A stretch of DNA of 64,000 nucleotides from Onthophagus taurus (lineage: Eukaryota; Arthropoda; Insecta; Coleoptera; Scarabaeidae), in the NCBI RefSeq assembly GCF_036711975.1, contig NC_091970.1:9555501-9619500 (forward strand), given 5' to 3'. Of this stretch, positions 23,601 to 38,600 are shown piece by piece. How positions within the stretch are numbered: position 1 is the stretch's first letter; the number at the start of each line of letters is the position of its first letter. The translations under genes and the position numbers were made by a program. Under the pieces are notes generated by a model, which was given only the letters and a program-made list of their open reading frames with translations, searched no databases and was not told the origin of the DNA.

Positions 23601-26600
23601 TGCTTCAGGAACAGTGTTTGTTAAAACAATTTTTTGCTAACTTGAAATTTTAATTTCCCTCTGAATAGTATGCTATCAAAATTAATTATCTCAATAATTA
23701 TGGTTTCTATCAAAAAATGTTTTAAATAAAATTTGTTTCAATTTCGATTTTCAATCAATTATCTTAATAAAAAAATTTTACATTTCTATTAATTAAGCAT
23801 CCAGCTATAATTATATATAAAAACGGAAAAATTATTATTTTGGGGTTATCTCCTTAATTATTGATTAAATCAAAAAATTTTGTTAACAATGTTTGTTAAG
23901 AATTGCTTCAGGAACAGTGTTTGTTAAAACAATTTTTTGCTAACTTGAAATTTTAATTTCCCTCTGAATAGTATGCTATCAAAATTAATTATCTCAATAA
24001 TTATGGTTTCTATCAAAAAATGTTTTAAATAAAATTTGTTTCAATTTCGATTTTGAATCAATTATCTTAATAAAAAAATTTTACATTTCTATTAATTAAG
24101 CATCCAGCTGTAATTATATATAAAAACGGAAAAATTATTATTTTGGGGTTATCTCCTTAATTATTGATTAAATCAAAAAATTTTGTTAACAATGTTTGTT
24201 AAGAATTGCTTCAGGAACAGTGTTTGTTAAAACAATTTTTTGCTAACTTGAAATTTTAATTTCCCTCTGAATAGTATGCTATCAAAATTAATTATCTCAA
24301 TAATTATGGTTTCTATCAAAAAATGTTTTAAATAAAATTTGTTTCAATTTCGATTTTGAATCAATTATCTTAATAAAAAAATTTTACATTTCTATTAATT
24401 AAGCATCCAGCTGTAATTATATATAAAAACGGAAAAATTATTATTTTGGGGTTATCTCCTTAATTATTGATTAAATCAAAAAATTTTGTTAACAATGTTT
24501 GTTAAGAATTGCTTCAGGAACAGTGTTTGTTAAAACAATTTTTTGCTAACTTGAAATTTTAATTTCCCTCTGAATAGTATGCTATCAAAATTAATTATCT
24601 CAATAATTATGGTTTCTATCAAAAAATGTTTTAAATAAAATTTGTTTCAATTTCGATTTTGAATCAATTATCTTAATAAAAAAATTTTACATTTCTATTA
24701 ATTAAGCATCCAGCTGTAATTATATATAAAAACGGAAAAATTATTATTTTGGGGTTATCTCCTTAATTATTGATTAAATCAAAAAATTTTGTTAACAATG
24801 TTTGTTAAGAATTGCTTCAGGAACAGTGTTTGTTAAAACAATTTTTTGCTAACTTGAAATTTTAATTTCCCTCTGAATAGTATGCTATCAAAATTAATTA
24901 TCTCAATAATTATGGTTTCTATCAAAAAATGTTTTAAATAAAATTTGTTTCAATTTCGATTTTGAATCAATTATCTTAATAAAAAAATTTTACATTTCTA
25001 TTAATTAAGCATCCAGCTGTAATTATATATAAAAACGGAAAAATTATTATTTTGGGGTTATCTCCTTAATCATTGATTAAATCAAAAAATTTTGTTAACA
25101 ATGTTTGTTAAGAATTGCTTCAGGAACAGTGTTTGTTAAAACAATTTTTTGCTAACTTGAAATTTTAATTTCCCTCTGAATAGTATGCTATCAAAATTAA
25201 TTATCTCAATAATTATGGTTTCTATCAAAAAATGTTTTAAATAAAATTTGTTTCAATTTCGATTTTGAATCAATTATCTTAATAAAAAAATTTTACATTT
25301 CTATTAATTAAGCATCCAGCTGTAATTATATATAAAAACGGAAAAATTATTATTTTGGGGTTATCTCCTTAATTATTGATTAAATCAAAAAATTTTGTTA
25401 ACAATGTTTGTTAAGAATTGCTTCAGGAACAGTGTTTGTTAAAACAATTTTTTGCTAACTTGAAATTTTAATTTCCCTCTGAATAGTATGCTATCAAAAT
25501 TAATTATCTCAATAATTATGGTTTCTATCAAAAAATGTTTTAAATAAAATTTGTTTCAATTGCGATTTTGAATCAATTATCTTAATAAAAAAATTTTACA
25601 TTTCTATTAATTAAGCATCCAGCTATAATTATATATAAAAACGGAAAAATTATTATTTTGGGGTTATCTCCTTAATTATTGATTAAATCAAAAAATTTTG
25701 TTAACAATGTTTGTTAAGAATTGCTTCAGGAACAGTGTTTGTTAAAACAATTTTTTGCTAACTTGAAATTTTAATTTCCCTCTGAATAGTATGCTATCAA
25801 AATTAATTATCTCAATAATTATGGTTTCTATCAAAAAATGTTTTAAATAAAATTTGTTTCAATTGCGATTTTGAATCAATTATCTTAATAAAAAAATTTT
25901 ACATTTCTATTAATTAAGCATCCAGCTATAATTATATATAAAAACGGAAAAATTATTATTTTGGGGTTATCTCCTTAATTATTGATTAAATCAAAAAATT
26001 TTGTTAACAATGTTTGTTAAGAATTGCTTCAGGAACAGTGTTTGTTAAAACAATTTTTTGCTAACTTGAAATTTTAATTTCCCTCTGAATAGTATGCTAT
26101 CAAAATTAATTATCTCAATAATTATGGTTTCTATCAAAAAATGTTTTAAATAAAATTTGTTTCAATTTCGATTTTGAATCAATTATCTTAATAAAAAAAT
26201 TTTACATTTCTATTAATTAAGCATCCAGCTATAATTATATATAAAAACGGAAAAATTATTATTTTGGGGTTATCTCCTTAATTATTGATTAAATCAAAAA
26301 ATTTTGTTAACAATGTTTGTTAAGAATTGCTTCAGGAACAGTGTTTGTTAAAACAATTTTTTGCTAACTTGAAATTTTAATTTCCCTCTGAATAGTATGC
26401 TATCAAAATTAATTATCTCAATAATTATGGTTTCTATCAAAAAATGTTTTAAATAAAATTTGTTTCAATTTCGATTTTGAATCAATTATCTTAATAAAAA
26501 AATTTTACATTTCTATTAATTAAGCATCCAGCTATAATTATATATAAAAACGGAAAAATTATTATTTTGGGGTTATCTCCTTAATTATTGATTAAATCAA

Positions 26601-29600
26601 AAAATTTTGTTAACAATGTTTGTTAACAATTGCTTCAGGAACAGTGTTTGTTAAAACAATTTTTTGCTAACTTGAAATTTTAATTTCCCTCTGAATAGTA
26701 TGCTATCAAAATTAATTATCTCAATAATTATGGTTTCTATCAAAAAATGTTTTAAATAAAATTTGTTTCAATTTCGATTTTGAATCAATTATCTTAATAA
26801 AAAAATTTTACATTTCTATTAATTAAGCATCCAGCTATAATTATATATAAAAACGGAAAAATTATTATTTTGGGGTTATCTCCTTAATTATTGATTAAAT
26901 CAAAAAATTTTGTTAACAATGTTTGTTAAGAATTGCTTCAGGAACAGTGTTTGTTAAAACAATTTTTTTCTAACTTGAAATTTTAATTTCCCTCTGAATA
27001 GTATGCTATCAAAATTAATTATCTCAATAATTATGGTTTCTATCAAAAAATGTTTTAAATAAAATTTGTTTCAATTTCGATTTTGAATCAATTATCTTAA
27101 TAAAAAAATTTTACATTTCTATTAATTAAGCATCCAGCTATAATTATATATAAAAACGGAAAAATTATTATTTTGGGGTTATCTCCTTAATTATTGATTA
27201 AATCAAAAAATTTTGTTAACAATGTTTGTTAAGAATTGCTTCAGGAACAGTGTTTGTTAAAACAATTTTTTTCTAACTTGAAATTTTAATTTCCCTCTGA
27301 ATAGTATGCTATCAAAATTAATTATCTCAATAATTATGGTTTCTATCAAAAAATGTTTTAAATAAAATTTGTTTCAATTTCGATTTTGAATCAATTATCT
27401 TAATAAAAAAATTTTACATTTCTATTAATTAAGCATCCAGCTATAATTATATATAAAAACGGAAAAATTATTATTTTGGGGTTATCTCCTTAATTATTGA
27501 TTAAATCAAAAAATTTTGTTAACAATGTTTGTTAAGAATTGCTTCAGGAACAGTGTTTGTTAAAACAATTTTTTTCTAACTTGAAATTTTAATTTCCCTC
27601 TGAATAGTATGCTATCAAAATTAATTATCTCAATAATTATGGTTTCTATCAAAAAATGTTTTAAATAAAATTTGTTTCAATTTCGATTTTGAATCAATTA
27701 TCTTAATAAAAAAATTTTACATTTCTATTAATTAAGCATCCAGCTATAATTATATATAAAAACGGAAAAATTATTATTTTGGGGTTATCTCCTTAATTAT
27801 TGATTAAATCAAAAAATTTTGTTAACAATGTTTGTTAAGAATTGCTTCAGGAACAGTGTTTGTTAAAACAATTTTTTTCTAACTTGAAATTTTAATTTCC
27901 CTCTGAATAGTATGCTATCAAAATTAATTATCTCAATAATTATGGTTTCTATCAAAAAATGTTTTAAATAAAATTTGTTTCAATTTCGATTTTGAATCAA
28001 TTATCTTAATAAAAAAATTTTACATTTCTATTAATTAAGCATCCAGCTATAATTATATATAAAAACGGAAAAATTATTATTTTGGGGTTATCTCCTTAAT
28101 TATTGATTAAATCAAAAAATTTTGTTAACAATGTTTGTTAACAATTGCTTCAGGAACAGTGTTTGTTAAAACAATTTTTTGCTAACTTGAAATTTTAATT
28201 TCCCTCTGAATAGTATGCTATCAAAATTAATTATCTCAATAATTATGGTTTCTATCAAAAAATGTTTTAAATAAAATTTGTTTCAATTGCGATTTTGAAT
28301 CAATTATCTTAATAAAAAAATTTTACATTTCTATTAATTAAGCATCCAGCTGTAATTATACAGGGTGATTTATAACATACGGAGCAGATTAAAAGAGCAA
28401 GTAGTAGGGGCCAAACTGAAGATATTTTCTTAATAATGTTTTGACTACAACGTAATAATCACAAAGATATAGAGCATTAAAGTTGAATTAATTGCCCAGC
28501 ATTTCTTACGATATACGGTATTACACTACGTTTAAATTCAAACTGCGAATATTTCGGGGTTACTTAAGCAATGCCTGATTAGCACCAATAATAAAATCTT
28601 TGTAATATGGCAGTTACGGCTATTTAAAAATTTGTTAAATCACTCAAAAACTGGTGTTTGTTTTTTGAGAACCGCTGATACCATGTTTTTATTGCTGTCA
28701 ATCCAGTTGACTTGGTTACCTAGCAACGGACATGTCATTTAATTTTAATAATCAATGTCATTTAACGTCAAAATTAGAATTTTTACTAATCAAAAAATAC
28801 AATGGTAATGTACAGTAACGAAGAATACGTAGATATGGTTATTATTTATGGAGCTGCTGGAGAAAATGCTGCACACGCAAGTATTTAGAACGATATCCAA
28901 ATCGACAGATCCCTTCTGAAAACACTTTTCTTCTGTTAATCCAGCGGGGAAGAGAGACAGGAAATTTGCAACCTAAGAAAGGTCTTGGTGGCGGTAGACT
29001 AAACAGACATGGAGTGAATGTGGAAGAAGAAATTCTAGAAATTGTGGAAGCGGATCGAAGCACGAGTACTCGTCAAATTTCTCACCAACTCGAGGTATCC
29101 CAGAATTTTGTTTGGCGTACGTTGAAAAGTAACGGTTTACACCCCTATCATTTTCAAAAAGTGCAAGGACTGACTCCCGCTGACTATCCTTTGCGGTTGC
29201 AATTTTGCGAGTGGCTACTAAATCGTACCAACAGAGAAGCAGATTTTGCGGACAGTATACTGGTAACGGATGAATGCTGTTTTACCAGAAATGGTGTTCT
29301 AAATGTTCACAATTCCCATGTGTGGTCGGACGAAAATCCACACGTTATTCATCAAGGCTCTTTTCAACAACGATTCAGAGTGAATCTATGGGCGGGAATT
29401 GTGAACAATACGTTAATAGGATCTTTCGAATTACCAGGAACTCTTAATGGAACTTCTTATTTACAGTTTTTACAAGAAAATCTGAAGATATTCCGCTACT
29501 TATGCGACGTGAGATGTGGTTTATGCACGACGGTTGTCCTGCACATTTTAGTCGTAATGTACGAGATTTCCTCGATAATGCTTTTCGGCAAAAATGGATT

Positions 29601-32600
29601 GGTCGAGGTGGACCTATTCCATGGCCACCACGTAGTCCCGATCTTAACCCATTGGACTTTTTTTTATGGGGATTCATGAAGGATAGAGTATATGCCACCG
29701 AGGTTAATACAATCGACGAACTACGACATCGCATCACTGCCGCTACAGAGGACATACGTCCACGATTATCGTTAAATTGGATTCGTCGTGCGCAGTTGTG
29801 CGTCGAAATGCAAGGACAGCACTTTGAACATATGTTATAAAGAGATTATTATTATTATTATGTTATTTTCTTGTTTTAGATTTATTTATTAGATCTTATT
29901 TTGTATTTAAAACATTATTATTATCCGTTTCATAAATTAACATCTATTATTTCTTTTCATAAATTACGTATTAAAACTAAACAATTAAATTGTCTACTTT
30001 GACAGCTCCTTCAAAAATGAGGATGGCGTTGACAAGTATTTTAATTGTTCTTTAGTGAATATCAGCGGTTCTCAAAAGTTGACGCTAACTTATTTAAAAA
30101 ATTAACAGGCGATATCTATGTAACTATTAAGATTTTAACAAAACATTATTAAGAAAATCTCTTCAGTTTGACCTCAAATACCTACCCATTTAGTCTCCTC
30201 CGTATGTTATAAATCACCCTGTATATAAAAACGGAAAAATTATTATTTTGGGGTTATCTCCTTAATTATTGATTAAATCAAAAATTTTTGTTAACAATGT
30301 TTGTTAAGAATTGCTTCAGGAACAGTGTTTGTTAAAACAATTTTTTTCTAACTTGAAATTTTAATTTCCCACTGAACAGTATGCCACAAAAATTAATATT
30401 TTTGAGGTTATATCCTTATTGTTGATTTAATCAAAAAATGTTGTTAACAAAATTTGTTTAGAATTACTTCAGGAACAATGTTTGTTAATACAATTTTTTT
30501 CTAACTTGAAATTTTAATTTCCCACTGAACAGTATGCTACAAAAATTAATATTTTTGAGGTTATATCCTTATTGTTGATTTAATCAAAAAATGTTGTTAA
30601 CAAAATTTGTTTAGAATTACTTCAGGAACAGTGTTTGTTAATAAAATTTTTTGCTAACTTGAAATATTAATTTCCCTCTGAATAGTATGCTACCAAAATT
30701 AATTATCTCAATAATTATTGTTTTTATCAAAAAATGTTTTAAATAAAATTTGTTTCAATTTCGATTTTGAATCAATTATCTTAATAAAAAAATTTTACAT
30801 TTCTATTAATTAAACATCCAGGTGTAATTATGTATAAAAACGGAAAAATTATTATTTTGAGGTTATCTCCTTAATTATTGATTAAATCAAAAAATTTTGT
30901 TAACATCGTTAGTTAAGAATTGCTTCAGGAGCAGTGTTTGTTAAAACAATTTTTTTCTAACTTGAAATTTTAATTTCCCACTGAACAGTATGCTACAAAA
31001 ATTAATATTTTTGAGGTTATATCCTTATTGTTGATTTAATCAAAAAATGTTGTTAACAAAATTTGTTTAGAATTACTTCAGGAACAGTGTTTGTTGATAC
31101 AATTTTTTGCTAACTTGAAATTTTAATTTCCCTCTGAATAGTATGCTATCAAAATTAATATTTTTAAGGTTATATCCTTATTGTTGATTTAATCAAAAAA
31201 TGTTGTTAACAAAATTTGTTTAGAATTACTTCAGGAACAGTGTTTGTTAATACAATTTTTTGCTAACTTGAAATTTTAATTTCCCTCTGAATAGTATGCT
31301 ATCAAAATTAATATTTTTAAGGTTATATCCTTATTGTTGATTTAATCAAAAAATGTTGTTAACAAAATTTGTTTAGAATTACTTCAGGAACAGTGTTTGT
31401 TAATACAATTTTTTGCTAACTTGAAATTTTAATTTCCCTCTGAATAGTATGCTATCAAAATTAATTATCTCAATGATTATTGTTTCTATCAAAAAATGTT
31501 TTAAATAAAATTTGTTTCAATTTCGATTTTGAATCAATTATCTTAATAAAAAAATTTTACATTTCTATTAATTAAGCATCCAGGTATAATTATATATAAA
31601 AACGGAAAAATTATTATTTTGAGGTTATATCCTTAATTATTGATTAAATCAAAAAATTTTGTTAACAATGTTTGTTAAGAATTGCTTCAGGAACAGTGTT
31701 TGTTAAAACAATTTTTTTCTAACTTGAAATTTTAATTTCCCACTGAACAGTATGGTACAAAAATTAATATTTTTGAGGTTATATCCTTATTGTTGATTTA
31801 ATCAAAAAATTTTATTAACAAAATTTGTTTAAAATTACTTCAGGAACAGTGTTTGTTAATACAATTTTTTGCTAACTTGAAATTTTAATTTCCCTCTGAA
31901 TAGTATGCTGTCAAAATTAATTATCTCGATAATTATTGTTTCTATCAAAAAATGTTTTAAATAAAATTTGGTTCAATTTCGATTTGAATCAATTTTCTTA
32001 ATAAAAAAATTTTACATTTCTATTAATTAAGCATCCAGGTGTAATTATACAGGTGTATCTGAATGATATGCCCAAACTTCAGGGGGTAATTCTTTGGGCG
32101 ATTTTAAGGGTACTTTGATATATAAACCATGGGCGACTTGGGCTCCCCTAAGGAGCTACACCCCTCCAAAAATGGCGGAAAATTTTGGTTTAATTTTTTT
32201 TTCTCAAAAACCATAAACGCTAGGACAAGGAAATTTGGGGAATATGTTTAACTGGTAGTAGGGCACGTTTTCACCCTATTTGTACTTTCAACCTATCCTT
32301 CTAAACTACTAAACGTAACCACCCCCTTTACATTTTTGCTAAAATTTTTTTATGCAGAGGGTAAATACATTAAAAAAAAAATTACATAGGTAGATGAAAG
32401 TATCCTAAAACTTTTTTGTCTCTCTAAAATTTTTCCAAAAACGACTAATTTTTGAAAAAAAAAATAATAAAGCAAACACTGCCTGTTCAACAACGGGGTT
32501 GTCGATCAAAAGTTGGAATCAATTTTTAATGAAAAAATCTCAGTAGCCTTTGCAATCTTTGTCAGAAATATTTTTGACGTTTAAATGTCAGTGGTTTTCC

Positions 32601-35600
32601 TACTATTATTATTGTTTTTCAAATTAATTTATGAATAAAGTTCTAGCATTTACGCTCGTTCACTCGACGTTTCAAAATTTTAAATAAAACAATAATAATA
32701 GTACGAAAACCACTGACATTTAAACGTCAAAAATATTCCTGACAAAGATTGCTAAGCCTGCTAAGATTTTTTCTTTAAATTTCATTCCAACTTTCGATTA
32801 ACAACGCTACAGCTTAACAGTTAGTGATTGCTTAATTAATTTTTTTCTCAGAAACTATTAACTTTTCGAAGAACATCAGAGAGACAAAAAAGTTTTAGAA
32901 TAGTTTTATCTATTTAACTGAAATTCTTCCAATGTATTTATCATCTTCATACAAAAAATCTAAGCATAAATTGAACGGGGGTGGTTACGTTTAGTAGTTT
33001 AGAAGGGTAGGTTGAAAGTACAAATAGGGTCAAAACGTGCCCTATTATGAGTTAACCATATTCCCCAAATTTCATTTTCCTAGCGTTTATGGTTTTTGAG
33101 AAAAAAAAATAAACCAAAATTTTCCGCCATTTTTGGAGGGGTGCAGCTCCTGAAGGGAGCCGAAGTCGCCCATAGTTCATATATCAAAGTACCCTTAAAA
33201 TTCACTAAAGAATCATCCCTTGAAGTTTGTTGCAGTCATTCAGATACAGCCTGTATATACAAATTTTTTTGAGGTTATGTTCTTAATTATTGATCAAATC
33301 AAAAAATGTTGTTAACAAAATTTGTTTAGAATTACTTCAGGAACAGTGTTTGTTAATAAAATTTTTTGCTAACTTGAAATTTTAATTTCCCTCTGAATAG
33401 TATGCTATCAAAATGAATTATCTCAATAACTATTGTTTCTATCAAAAAATGTTTTAAATAAAATTTGTTTCAATTTCGATTTTGAATCAATTATCTTAAT
33501 AAAAAAAATTTTACATTTCTATTAATTAAGCATCCAGATGTAATTATGTATAAAAACGGAAAAATTATTATTTTGAGGTTATCTCCTTAATTATTGATTA
33601 AATCAAAAAATTTTGTTAACAATGTTTGTTAAGAATTGCTTCAGGAACAGTGTTTGTTAAAACAATTTTTTTCTAACTTGAAATTTTAATTTCCCACTGA
33701 ACAGTATGCTACAAAAATTAATATTTTTGAGGTTATATCCTTATTGTTGATTTAATCAAAAAATGTTGTTAACAAAATTTGTTTAGAATTACTTCAGGAA
33801 CAGTGTTTGTTAATACAATTTTTTGCTAACTTGAAATTTTAATTTCCCTCTGAATAGTATGCTATCAAAATTAATTATCTCAATGATTATTGTTTCTATC
33901 AAAAAATGTTTGAAATAAAATTTGTTTCAATTTCGATTTTGAATCAATTATCTTAATAAAAAAATTTACATTTCTATTAATTAAACATCCAGGTGTAATT
34001 ATATATAAAAACGGAAAAATTATTATTTTGAGGTTATCTCCTTAATTATTGATTAAATCAAAAAATTTTGTTAACAATATTTTTTAAGAATTACACCAGG
34101 AACAGTGTTTGTTAAAACAATTTTTTTCTAACTTGAAATTTTAATTTCCCACTGAACAGTATGGTACAAAAATTAATATTTTTGAGGTTATATCCTTATT
34201 GTTGATTTAATCAAAAAATTTTGTTAACAAAATTTGTTTAGAATTACTTCAGGAACAGTGTTTGTTAATAAAATTTTTTGCTAACTTGAAATATTAATTT
34301 CCCTCTGAATAGTATGCTATCAAAATTAATTATCTCAATGATTATTGTTTCTATCAAAAAATGTTTTAAATAAAATTTGTTTCAATTTCGATTTTGAATC
34401 AATTATCTTAATCAAAAAATTTTACATTTCTATTAATTAAGCATCCAGGTATAATTATATATAAAAACGGAAAAATTATTATTTTGAGGTTATCTCCTGA
34501 ATTATTGATTAAATCAAAAAATTTTGTTAACAATGTTTGTTAAGAATTGCTTCAGGAACAGTGTTTGTTAAAACAATTTTTTTCTAACTTGAAATTTTAA
34601 TTTCCCACTGAACAGTATGCTACAAAAATTAATATTTTTGAGGTTATATCCTTATTGTTGATTTAATCAAAAAATGTTGTTAACAAAATTTGTTTAGAAT
34701 TACTTCAGGAACAGTGTTTGTTAATACAATTTTTTGCTAACTTGAAATTTTAATTTCCCTCTGAATAGTATGCTATCAAAATTAATTATCTCAATAATTA
34801 TTGTTTCTATCAAAAAATGTTTGAAATAAAATTTGTTTCAATTTCGATTTTGAATCAATTATCTTAATAAAAAAAATTTACATTTCTATTAATTAAGCAT
34901 CCAGGTGTAATTATACAGGTGTATCTGAATGACTGCAACAAACTTCAAGGGGTGATTCTTTAGTAAATTTTAAGGGTACTTTCATATATGAACCATGGGC
35001 GACTTCAGCCCCCCTACGGAGCTACACCCCTCCAAAAATGGCGGAAAATTTTGGTTTAATTTTTTTTTCTCGAAAATCATAAACGCTAGGAAAATGAAAT
35101 TTAGGGAATATGTTTAACTCATAATAGAGCCCGTTTTGATGCTATTTCTACTTTCAACCTACCCTTCTAAACTACTAAACGTAACCACCCCCGTTCAATT
35201 TATGCCTAGATTTTTTTTATGAAAATGATAAATACATTGGAAAAATTTCAGTTAGATAGGTAAAACTATTCTAAAACTTTTTTATCTCTCTGAAATTCTT
35301 CGAAAATTTAATAATTTCTGAGAAAAAAAATAATTAAGCAAATACTAACTGTTAAGCTGTAGGGTTATTAATCGAAAGTTGGAATGAATTTTTATTGAAA
35401 AAACCTTAGTAGGCTTTGCAATCTTTGTCAGAAATATTTTTGACATTTAAATGTCAGTGGTTTTCTTACTATTGTTATTATTTTATTTAAAATTTTGAGC
35501 GTAAATGCGATAGAACTTTATCCAAAAATTAATTTGAAAAACAATAATAATAGTAAGAAAAACATTGACATTTAAACATCAAAAATATTTCTGATAAAGA

Positions 35601-38600
35601 TTGGAAAGCCCACTAAGATTTTTTCATTAAAAATCCATTCCAACTTTGATCGACAACCCCGTTGTTTAACGGGCAGTGTTTGCTTTATTATTTTTTTTCT
35701 CAAAAATTAGTCGTTTTTGGGAAAATTTTAGAGAGACAAAAAAGTTTTAGGATACTTTCATCTACCTATGTAAAATTTTTCTAATGTATTTATCATCTGC
35801 ATACAAAAAATTTTAGCGAAAATGTAAAAGGGGTGGTTACGTTTAGTAATTTAGAAGGGTAGGATAAAAGTACAAATAGGGTCAAAACGTGCCCGATTAT
35901 GAGTTAAACATATTCCCCAAATTTCATTTTCCTAGCGTTTATGGTTTTTGAGAAAAAAAAATTTAACCAAAATTTTCCGCCATTTTTGGAGGGGTGTAGC
36001 TTCTTAGGGGAGCCGAAGTCGCCCATCATAAGTTTTTTGGCTCGACAGCTACGACCAATAAGAGCTGGATATCACAAAGAGCATTCAATTTTACATAAAA
36101 AAGGTACTCTTATTGAAATTGTCTAAGTCTATCGGTTTTCGAATTATTTACTTTTAAATGTTTAAATGTATTTTTTCTTCTAAAATATTTATTTTTTAAC
36201 ATAAGCAAAGTTGGGTTTGTTTTCCGCTTATGTTTCGACAATTGCCTTAATTGTCAACATTGATTTAATTTCCGTGTGCAATAATCATTTTTAACAACAA
36301 TAAAGTTATTACCAATTTGAAAATGCCACCACATAATGAGTTTTTTAATAAAGAGAAAGCCAGATTTAAGTCCACTGGATTTTTGAAAATGGTCACATTA
36401 TTCTAGTGTTATTAATTAATTGTTATTGTTATCGATTATTATCGTTACTAATTGCTATAGTTACTGTGTGTTATTGATTTTAAATGTTAACCTTAAAATT
36501 ACTTTGAAACAATTAAAAGCAGATAACTTGGAAACCAGTAGACTTAAACAATGTAAGCAAGAGTACCTTTTTTGTGCAGAATTGAACACTCCTTCAGATT
36601 TCTGGTCGAGTAATCACAAAACAAATATCAAATTCGTATTTGTCATGCTCGAAAACATCTAACTACCAAATTTTATGTTAATAGTACAAAAACCTTCAAA
36701 ATTATTAAGAAATTTCGAAATAAAAATTTAACTTTCAACACCCTGTGTATTAAAAACCACCGACATTTGTATAAGACAAGTTAGGCTAAAACGTCATATT
36801 TTAGTGTCTACTGTCACCGGTATTCGGATTTCCCATTCTTTCTGACTCACCCTGTATATAAAAATTTTTTTGAGATTATCTCAATAATTATTGTTTCTAT
36901 CAAAAAATGTTTTAAACAAAATTTGTTTCAATTTCGATTTTGAATCAATTATCTTAATAAAAAAATTTTACATTTCTATTAATTAAGCATCCAAGTGTAA
37001 TTATGTATAAAAACGGAAAAATTATTATTTTGAGGTTATCTCCTTAATTATTGATTAAATCAAAAAATTTTGTTAACAATGTTTGTTAAGAATTGCTTCA
37101 GGAACAGCGTTTGTTAAAACAATTTTTTTCTAACTTGAAATTTTAATTTCCCACTGAACAGTATGGTACAAAAATTAATATTTTTGAGGTTATATCCTTA
37201 TTGTTGATTTAATCAAAGAATGTTGTTAACAAAATTTGTTTAGAATTACTGCAGGGACAGTGTTTGTTAATACAATTTTTTGCTAACTTGAAATTTTAAT
37301 TTCCCTCTGAATAGTATGCTATCAAAATTAATTATCTCAATAATTATTGTTTCTATCAAAAAATGTTTTAAATAAAATTTGTTTCAATTTCGATTTTGAA
37401 TGAATTATCTTAATAAAAAAATTTTACATTTCTATTAATGAAGCATCCAAGTGTAATTATGTATAAAAACGGAAAAATTATTATTTTGAGGTTATATCCT
37501 TAATTATTGATTAAATCAAAAAATTTTGTTAACAATGTTTGTTAAGAATTGCTTCAGGAACAGTGTTTGTTAAAACAATTTTTTTCTAACTTGAAATTTT
37601 AATTTCCCACTGAACAGTATGCTACAAAAATTAATATTTTTGAGGTTATATCCTTATTGTTGATTTAATCAAAAAATGTTGTTAACAAAATTTGTTTAGA
37701 ATTACTGCAGGAACAGTGTTTGTTAATACAATTTTTTGCTAACTTGAAATTTTAATTTCCCTCTGAATAGTATGCTATCAAAATTAATTATCTCAATAAT
37801 TATTGTTTCTATCAAAAAATGTTTTAAATAAAATTTGTTTCAATTTCGATTTTGAATCAATTATCTTAATAAAAAAATTTTACATTTCTATTAATTAAGC
37901 ATCCAGGTGTAATTATGTATAAAAACGGAAAAATTATTATTTTGAGGTTATCTCCTTAATTATTGATTAAATCAAAAAATTTTGTTAACAATGTTTGTTA
38001 AGAATTGCTTTAGGAGCAGTGTTTGTTAAAACAATTTTTTTCTAACTTGAAATTTTAATTTCCCACTGAACAGTATGGTACAAAAATTAATATTTTTGAG
38101 GTTATATCCTTATTGTTGATTTAATCAAAAAATGTTGTTAACAAAATTTGTTTAGAATTACTTCAGGAACAGTGTTTGTTAATACAATTTTTTGCTAACT
38201 TGAAATTTTAATTTCCCTCTGAATAGTATGCTATCAAAATTAATTATCTCAATAATTATTGGTTTTATCAAAAAATGTTTTAAATAAAATTTGTTTCAAT
38301 TTCGATTTTGAATCAATTATCGTAATAAAAAAAATTAAATTTCTATTAATTAAGCATCCAAGTGTAATTATGTATAAAAACGGAAAAATTATTATTTTGG
38401 GGTTATCTCCTTAATTATTGATTAAATCAAAAAATTTTGTTAACAATGTTTGTTAAGAATTGCTTCAGGAACAGTGTTTGTTAAAACAATTTTTTTCTAA
38501 CTTGAAATTTTAATTTCCCACTGAACAGTATGCTACAAAAATTAATATTTTTGAGGTTATAACCTTATTGTTGATTTAATCAAAAAATGTTGTTAACAAA

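Noticed and set aside
22916-28360. Array as a centromere
   Set aside because: Flanked within the same intron by intact coding exons of an expressed-type gene and bounded by transposon ends; a dispersed satellite is enough. It could still be related to a centromeric satellite elsewhere.
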